Source of the DNA: Sinonovacula constricta
Taxonomy: Eukaryota; Mollusca; Bivalvia; Cardiida; Solecurtidae
DNA length: 64,000 nucleotides
NCBI GenBank assembly: GCA_007844125.1
Contig: CM017558.1
Location: 42,470,293 to 42,534,292 of the forward strand
Direction of reading: 5' to 3'
The position numbers and the translations under genes are program-made. Every line of letters starts with the position of its first letter. Position 1 is the first letter of the stretch. Below, piece by piece: positions 59,101-64,000 of the stretch. The notes beneath the pieces were generated by a model, which did no database searches, was not told the DNA's origin, and saw only the letters and a program-made list of their open reading frames with translations.

Positions 59101-62083
59101 ATTAAAGCTTAAAATTGCCAAATGATGTAAGGTGGTGTGATTTTACCTCACAAAATACAATAAATATTAGACAAATACTTTTCTTTCATTAACTGACCAC
59201 ATTATTGGTGAAAGTCTGGACAGTGCTAGCCTCAGATGCCCTCCCACTGGGCAGTGTGGTGCCCACCTCAGCTTGGTATCCTGTACCTGGAGGGTAATAG
59301 CTGCCATTGGTGGCATTTGTGACACGTGAACCCCCTGTTGGGGCCCGAGGCCTGTGGAAGAGAACAGATGGAATATTCAATTAAATAGATATTGCCATCA
59401 ACAATGCATAAACTAAGGCAGAAATGGAAAGTACCGAGATGAAGATATAGATATTTATTGTCACAGCATCTGATAAACATGAAACATGTTACAACTATTT
59501 GAAATATAAATTTAACAATAAAAATCATAACCAGTCGCTTTAATCAGTTTAATGATTTGTTATACTTGTCTGTATTTTTCTGCACCAGTTTGTTCAGTAT
59601 ACAAAGTTTGACAAGTGATTGCAACATAAATATTATTTTAACTTGTTAAATCATCACACTTATTCTAAGCAGCAGAAACAGTGTTGAATAAATATATGCA
59701 TCGGAGGTTTCAGTAAACAACATACGGATTGTAATATAAAACATATGTGTATGGATAATGAAATAACCATATATACATACACAGTGGACTTGGTTGCTGA
59801 TCTGGTCTGTGGGGCAGACTTTTCCCTCAGAAGTTCTGCCTCAAATGACACCTCTCGCTTCATACTGGCTCCAGAAAATGGCTGAATGCTTGGCTCTTCT
59901 CTGAGGAGGAGAAAAGACGTATCAGTAACTATAAATGACTGACAGAAGTGTTGCTTATCTTTCTATCGTGTTTTTAATAATAGTTTACAAGCACTCCCCA
60001 TGTATTATAGAGATGGTGATTTATAACCACTTAATATCTCTGGGGTAAGTGAGAGTCAGACAACAACTTTCAGGTTAGAAAGTGTTCTAGCTTACCTGAA
60101 GTGTGTAGATGGTTTTACTAATATTTACCTGGATTTTATTAGACAATTAGTGTCAGATGTTGCTATAAAGACAATTTTCGTGTTAGGGTAAGTTTAAAGA
60201 AGAAAAGGAACTACCTTTGCCTGCCAGTATCATGACTGTCCTCCTGTCCATTGTGACCATCACTGGCTGGAGTCTCCTTGGCTGACCCACTACTAGCATC
60301 ATCACCACTTGCTTCCATCTTTGTGGAACCTTAAATTTAGTCAACAAACAATAGTTACATATAGAATGTTGATAGTAATTTTCTATAGCTTTAAGGTAAA
60401 CATATTATTTAACCTTCATTAGCTATGTTATTTAGACTAGGTTTTAATCTTTAGAGCATTTGACATTTACTAAATAAAATTATATAACAAGTTTAGTTTT
60501 GTTTTTTAAATATTCTGACAAAAATACATAAAAATTCTTTAAGAATACATGCTGAAATACTTTTTGGCTGATTTAAAGGGTATAAAGAGAATTTTAGGTG
60601 AATTATTATTGTAGTCTCATAAAAAAAAGCCTTAATAGTTTTTATTACAAGCTTTTTAAAAGGAACCTGTAATTTACTTACAGTTTGTGCCAATCAAGAC
60701 CAGCCCTAATTAAGTACTCTACTTTATTGTCTTGTTTGAGCACCAATAATTACAACTAATAATCTCTCACCTACATTTAAAAATCTTAACTAAATACTGC
60801 TGAGTTACTACTTATACCTCTTGTCACCTTTGCATTGAGTTGGTAGCCAACATCTTACAATTAAAGAAATTGTGTTGATTGACTGGTATACTGGTTCTAC
60901 TCAAAGCTTAGCATTTATTATGACAAAATCCAAAGAATTTTTGTCATAATCAATGTAACGAAAAAAACATTTATCACATTTATCTACTCTCCATACATGT
61001 GAACTCTCCCACTTTTGGGGGAAATCTTCCTCTTTTAAGGTTCAAAATTATTTGAAAATGCGGGGTGTTTTACACATTTTCAGAAATCTACTTGAAAATC
61101 TATAACTTTTTTCTTTGTTAATATGAAAATAACAAATCTGACACTCTGCAAGTGAAAATCTCCCACTTTGGCCTCAGGAAAAGTTTACATGTATGGCTCT
61201 CCTCACACATGGGGGTCATTTGAATAAGTAACCCATCAGCATTTCTACCTCAACTTTCTTTCATAGCTTTTTAAATAGATTTTAATATGTATGGGGTTTT
61301 CTCAAGTATAAAAAACTTAATTATTATTATACATCTGGCTGCAATCAGTACATGTAAAGGCAGTAGAAGATTTCAGATATTTCTCTAATAGGCTTCAGTA
61401 TGCAACAAGTAGATCATAGTTTAGTCATGCACTAACAATATTTATGGAGTTAATCCAGATAAATTGTATATCATGCTTATGTAAATTGCATATAAGTAAA
61501 TCATTTTAGATATATTAAGACGAAATATTTAAGAACTGGATTTAATAAATGTAGTATGATAAAATGTGAGTGTCAGAAAAACAGAAGCTAAACCAGTACA
61601 AGTATTAAGTGATTGCTAAAGGTGGCCTTAGCCCAATAGATGAACAATCTACACACCTGAGGCACCCGTGCTAACATTAGAGGTGCCATCCCGTTTGTCA
61701 GAGTCTCCCTCCTCACTGCGCTCGTAAATATCACTAAGGGTGGGTTTGGAGCTAATAATACTGGCAGGAACGTCATCCTCCTTTGGACTTGTCTCATCAC
61801 TCGATAGACTGAGGTCCTCTATGACAGCAAATTGAAATATTATTGAAAAAGACACAATTATTAAATGAACAAATGTAAAATACAGAGGTTCTCTTAAAAA
61901 AGAAATAAAAAGAAACTAAACAGAAGACCAAATCTACTCGACTGCAACAATAATTTTGTTTCGAATTTAAATTTTGGACAATGAGATCACAATAACATGA
62001 ATTAAAAACAACAACAAATATGTGGTTTAACATTACAAAATGGTTACAGTATTGTAACTTACCTGTCCTGGTAATACAATAAT
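51210..62083 (-). CDS. Ten-exon minus-strand gene, 3' part (possibly TMEM232-like)
   Basis: Exons in transcript order: 62083-62063, 61818-61657, 60329-60215, 59900-59781, 59351-59201, 57606-57369, 56998-56817, 53272-53028, 52509-52416, 51359-51210. All phases agree, giving at least 492 codons ending at TAA 51210-51212. The N-terminal third is Ser/Thr/Glu-rich and disordered-looking. The middle (exons 57606 and 56998) is helical, resembling ARM/HEAT-type repeats. A Pro-rich segment (YLPPLPPPVDPYIPP) follows, and the end is a highly charged coiled coil. I do not firmly recognise it. TMEM232-like is a weak guess from the middle block. Its start lies upstream of 62083 and is not seen. Confidence 0.7.
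52416..52509 (-). CDS. Exon: short helical
   Basis: Acceptor TTTCCAG, donor TCAG|GTGAAA, 94 nt, phase 2 in, phase 0 out. It encodes EEIQLASALYEPPVTYNTRT then SFDLRRIVEDQ. Confidence 0.7.
53028..53272 (-). CDS. Exon: Pro-rich segment
   Basis: Acceptor TTCTATAG, donor CTGAA|GTAAGA, 245 nt, phase 0 in, phase 2 out. It encodes VHTDLEGFLNKRLVLSPYTL, then YLPPLPPPVDPYIPPRRRE and KHKQDYKARTSLK. Confidence 0.75.
53401..53440. repeat. 20-bp perfect tandem duplication
   Basis: AGATTTTATGTTTAGATGTT occurs twice in tandem, inside the intron upstream of exon 53028-53272. Confidence 0.9.
54462..54586. mobile_element. 125-bp hairpin MITE
   Basis: ATAAAGAGAATACCAGG...AAATGTTATCA on the left pairs with TGATAACATTT...CCTGGTATTCTTTTTAT on the right, with a short central loop. 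The near-perfect inverted ends of about 40 bp would form a long hairpin. It is intronic in the minus-strand gene. Confidence 0.7.
56114..56139. repeat. (TA)n microsatellite
   Basis: About 13 TA units in an intron of the minus-strand gene. Confidence 0.9.
56817..56998 (-). CDS. Exon: helical core, part 2
   Basis: Acceptor TCCTAAAG, donor ACAG|GTGAGT, 182 nt, phase 1 in, phase 0 out. It encodes WSWRIRFGAIQSMVKICRCL, then NREGLRTAAWNVLLRAHSIE and KDERVLEALKVGQ. The helix pattern resembles ARM/HEAT-type repeats. Confidence 0.75.
57369..57606 (-). CDS. Exon: helical core, part 1
   Basis: Acceptor TCCATCCAG, donor GGTG|GTATGG (an alternative GTGGTA lies 3 nt upstream), about 238 nt. It encodes NPDMPGINGWHWEVAITYTD, then ICLHGANADIQKLALMG and LLDLAFFHALNEQQDG. 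It is higher in GC than the flanking introns, which supports coding status. Confidence 0.7.
59201..59351 (-). CDS. Exon: Gly/Thr/Pro-rich linker
   Basis: Acceptor CTTCCACAG, 151 nt, phase 2 in. It encodes PRAPTGGSRVTNATNGSYYP and on to VQTFTNN. The phase-0 donor would be AAT|GTGGTC, which is weak. An additional exon between here and 57606 cannot be excluded. Confidence 0.55.
59781..59900 (-). CDS. Exon: basic/Ser-rich linker
   Basis: Acceptor CCTCCTCAG, donor ACTGT|GTATGT, 120 nt, phase 2 in and out. It encodes EEPSIQPFSGASMKREVSFE, then AELLREKSAPQTRSATKST. Confidence 0.65.
60215..60329 (-). CDS. Exon: Ser/Gly-rich, contains possible internal start
   Basis: Acceptor ATTTAAG, donor AAAG|GTAGTT, 115 nt, phase 1 in, phase 2 out. 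It reads GSTKMEASGDDASSGSAKET and on to HDTGRQR. The Met could start a shorter isoform, but the phase fits the upstream exon. Confidence 0.6.
61657..61818 (-). CDS. Exon: acidic Ser/Asp/Glu-rich
   Basis: Acceptor GTCATAG, donor TCAG|GTGTGT, 162 nt, phase 1 in and out. It encodes EDLSLSSDETSPKEDDVPAS, then TLSDIYERSEEGDSDKRDG. Probably disordered and phosphorylatable (inference). Confidence 0.65.
62063..62083 (-). CDS. Candidate 21-nt microexon
   Basis: TTTATGTAG | ATTATTGTATTACCAGGACAG | GTAAGTTAC on the minus strand, phase 1 in and out, adding seven residues (DYCITRT) before EDLSLSSDE. The consensus donor and matching phase support it, but its small size leaves real doubt. Confidence 0.4.
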
Positions 62084-62089
62084 CTACAT

Positions 62090-64000
62090 AAAAACAAGTT
62101 GTTTGTGATAGCATGGTATTGTTTACCAAAAATAAAGGATATGAAAAGTTTCTTATACAGAAATACAGATCATAAAACAAAAACACTCAAAAGGAACCTT
62201 AAAAAATATAATTAATTATTTTTAAGATTAATTACCCTGATGTTCACTTCTAAATATAAAACAGCTGGTAGTTGTACTTTGTTATTACTACAACATATAT
62301 TAAATCAATTTTAAATCAGTAGATTACTTTGTATTAAAAATCATAATCATAAATACATGTACTTCTGAATGTAATTTACTGAAAGAAAAAAACTGATTGA
62401 TGCCAAACAATGAAAGGCTTCCCATCACCATATTGTTATAGAAAGACAAACATATTATAATTAATGCATTTTTTTAGTAAATAAATTTTCAAGTTAAAAT
62501 TAAAATCCACATTTGTAACTCAAAGCTCTGCTGGATATGAAAACAATATAACCAATCATTTATGTCTGAATGTATATCTTGTTACATTTTATTGGACAGA
62601 ACAACAAGTAGACTAAAAATTAAATATAAAAGTGGTCTCACCAAGAAAAGGCCATAATACAAAGTGGAGTGTCCTAATGAGCAATGTTGTGTTGTACATG
62701 TAAACATATACATTTCCTTAGTAGTTATGATATAATTATATAATTTCTAAAAGGAAATATTTTAATATTGGCCAAATCATTATTGATGTTAACAGGAAAT
62801 ATTTGACATGTGTTAAAATGAAATCTTTGACATTTGTTATGAACTTGATAATGGTGTCTACAAAAAGAGGGCTGTTTTCAAAGTTTCTGATACATGTATG
62901 TAAATGTCTATGCTCAGCATTCCAAACATTCCTGATCCTGTATACAAATATTACATATTCATGATAAAATATTACTATCTATCTTTATACAGATGTATGT
63001 TTGAATGGAATCATTTATATGCACTGCCCATTTGAATGTATGAATGCCTTAACAAATAATAATGCATAATTCGTATAATGTATTTTGTGTTCTAAAACAA
63101 CCCTCTTTAAAGTGGGACTTCCTCACTGTTTCTTGTTCCATTCAGGTATATGTGTATTAAGAGGTAATTTTGTGCTACCAAGTACCAAATGAAAGAAATG
63201 GCTTTTGATAAGGATTTTAAACTCATGCAACATTTAATATAAATATTTACCGATGTCCATTTGAAATATCAAAATATGTGTGTTTTGAACTTTACATAAC
63301 AAGACTATATAAATCATACATGATTTTAAGTTATTAATTGTTTATAATTTTTGCAAATAGGATATGTATGGAAAAAATGAACCCCATCATAATTATGTAG
63401 CTGGTCATCACCTCATCGATACATATTAGCTTTTTTTTGTAACTGTATACAATTTTTTACAATTATAATTATTTTATTCATCTTGGTTCTAAATATTTAA
63501 TTAACTGTGAGGAAGCCCCATCCATCATGAGTGTACTATGTGAGGCATGGTAACTCTCATACCAAATCTAATGACTTTTATACGAGATGGTGATGAGGCT
63601 GGAAGAAGAATGGTCAATGATAGAATAAAATGGATTAAGATGCGAGACAGTTAAACATGTTCTAGTGACATGAGGAAACAGCATAAATGAAACATAGCAA
63701 TGACCCATGATGTTTGTTGGCTTAACTATAAATAATACAAGATCAATACCTTTAAATGACCATTATTTATATTTCATATGTTAAATATCAATTCCTTGCA
63801 ATCGTCATTTAATATTAATATTATACATCAAAAATTCAAATAAATGTTCAATATCTATAGTTATTACACTTAAGAAAAGTCATTCAAGCTTTTAACAACA
63901 AATCTTCATTTCAAAGTTCAATTAAAAAAAATAAAGCTCCATTAATTTCCCAATATCAAGAACATACACCTCACTATCTATCTCACTTTGACAATACTGC
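62090..64000. other. No exon seen; probable intron or 5' region
   Basis: AT-rich DNA upstream of the microexon. I see no open, splice-consistent segment. The 5' exons of the minus-strand gene presumably lie beyond the window. Confidence 0.45.

Noticed and set aside
1..64000. CRISPR arrays, operons, bacterial promoters
   Set aside because: No regular direct repeats with unique spacers. Introns and retroelements show a eukaryotic genome.

Overview
The window looks like an AT-rich, intron-rich animal nuclear genome, crowded with degenerate transposable elements. I infer a lophotrochozoan, most likely a bivalve mollusc, from small exons with canonical GT/AG sites, a tandem-CARD immune-type gene, a tRNA-headed SINE, a Ty3/gypsy-like gag with an E/R-rich stretch, LINE reverse-transcriptase remnants and a Crypton-type recombinase remnant. 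The species call is inference.

The dominant structure is a giant inverted repeat. Positions 1-12376 are repeated, reverse-complemented and nearly identical by eye, at 30301-42661. The spacer of about 18 kb begins with a 100-N assembly gap at the inner end of the left arm (12377-12476). The left arm starts at the window edge, so its outer limit is not visible. Each arm carries one copy of the same eight-exon gene, arranged divergently: 11065 down to 2273 on the minus strand and 31625 up to 40387 on the plus strand. The predicted protein of about 914 residues has a Cys-rich head, two RIG-I/MDA5-type CARDs, a linker with two PKLPPR boxes, two paralogous Ser/Asp/Glu-rich exons, a predicted coiled coil and an N/Q/P-rich tail with 58-residue tandem repeats. 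No helicase follows. Each copy carries one different uncompensated 1-nt frameshift, and both CARD-core exons differ between copies by sets of 1-2-nt indels that sum to three.

The spacer (12.5-30.3 kb) holds a degenerate LTR retroelement (LTR plus gag), a TTAA-flanked 1.39-kb element with perfect 16-bp terminal inverted repeats, a three-copy family with a GGAAACG-rich core, a LINE 3' fragment, a SINE with 12-bp target-site duplications, and a tandem segmental duplication. That duplication has amplified a small phase-0 exon three times (20618, 27025, 29880). With a fourth phase-0 exon at 29328, these could be alternative 5' exons of the right-hand CARD gene.

Right of the inverted repeat are a LINE remnant with an FMDD catalytic box (minus strand, crossing the arm edge), a third GGAAACG element, a Crypton-type pseudogene and a solo LTR at about 49.6-50.3 kb. 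From 51.2 to at least 62.1 kb, ten exons in perfectly compatible phase form the 3' part of a second gene on the minus strand. It encodes at least 492 residues ending in a charged coiled coil and is not firmly identified. Its 5' end is not visible.
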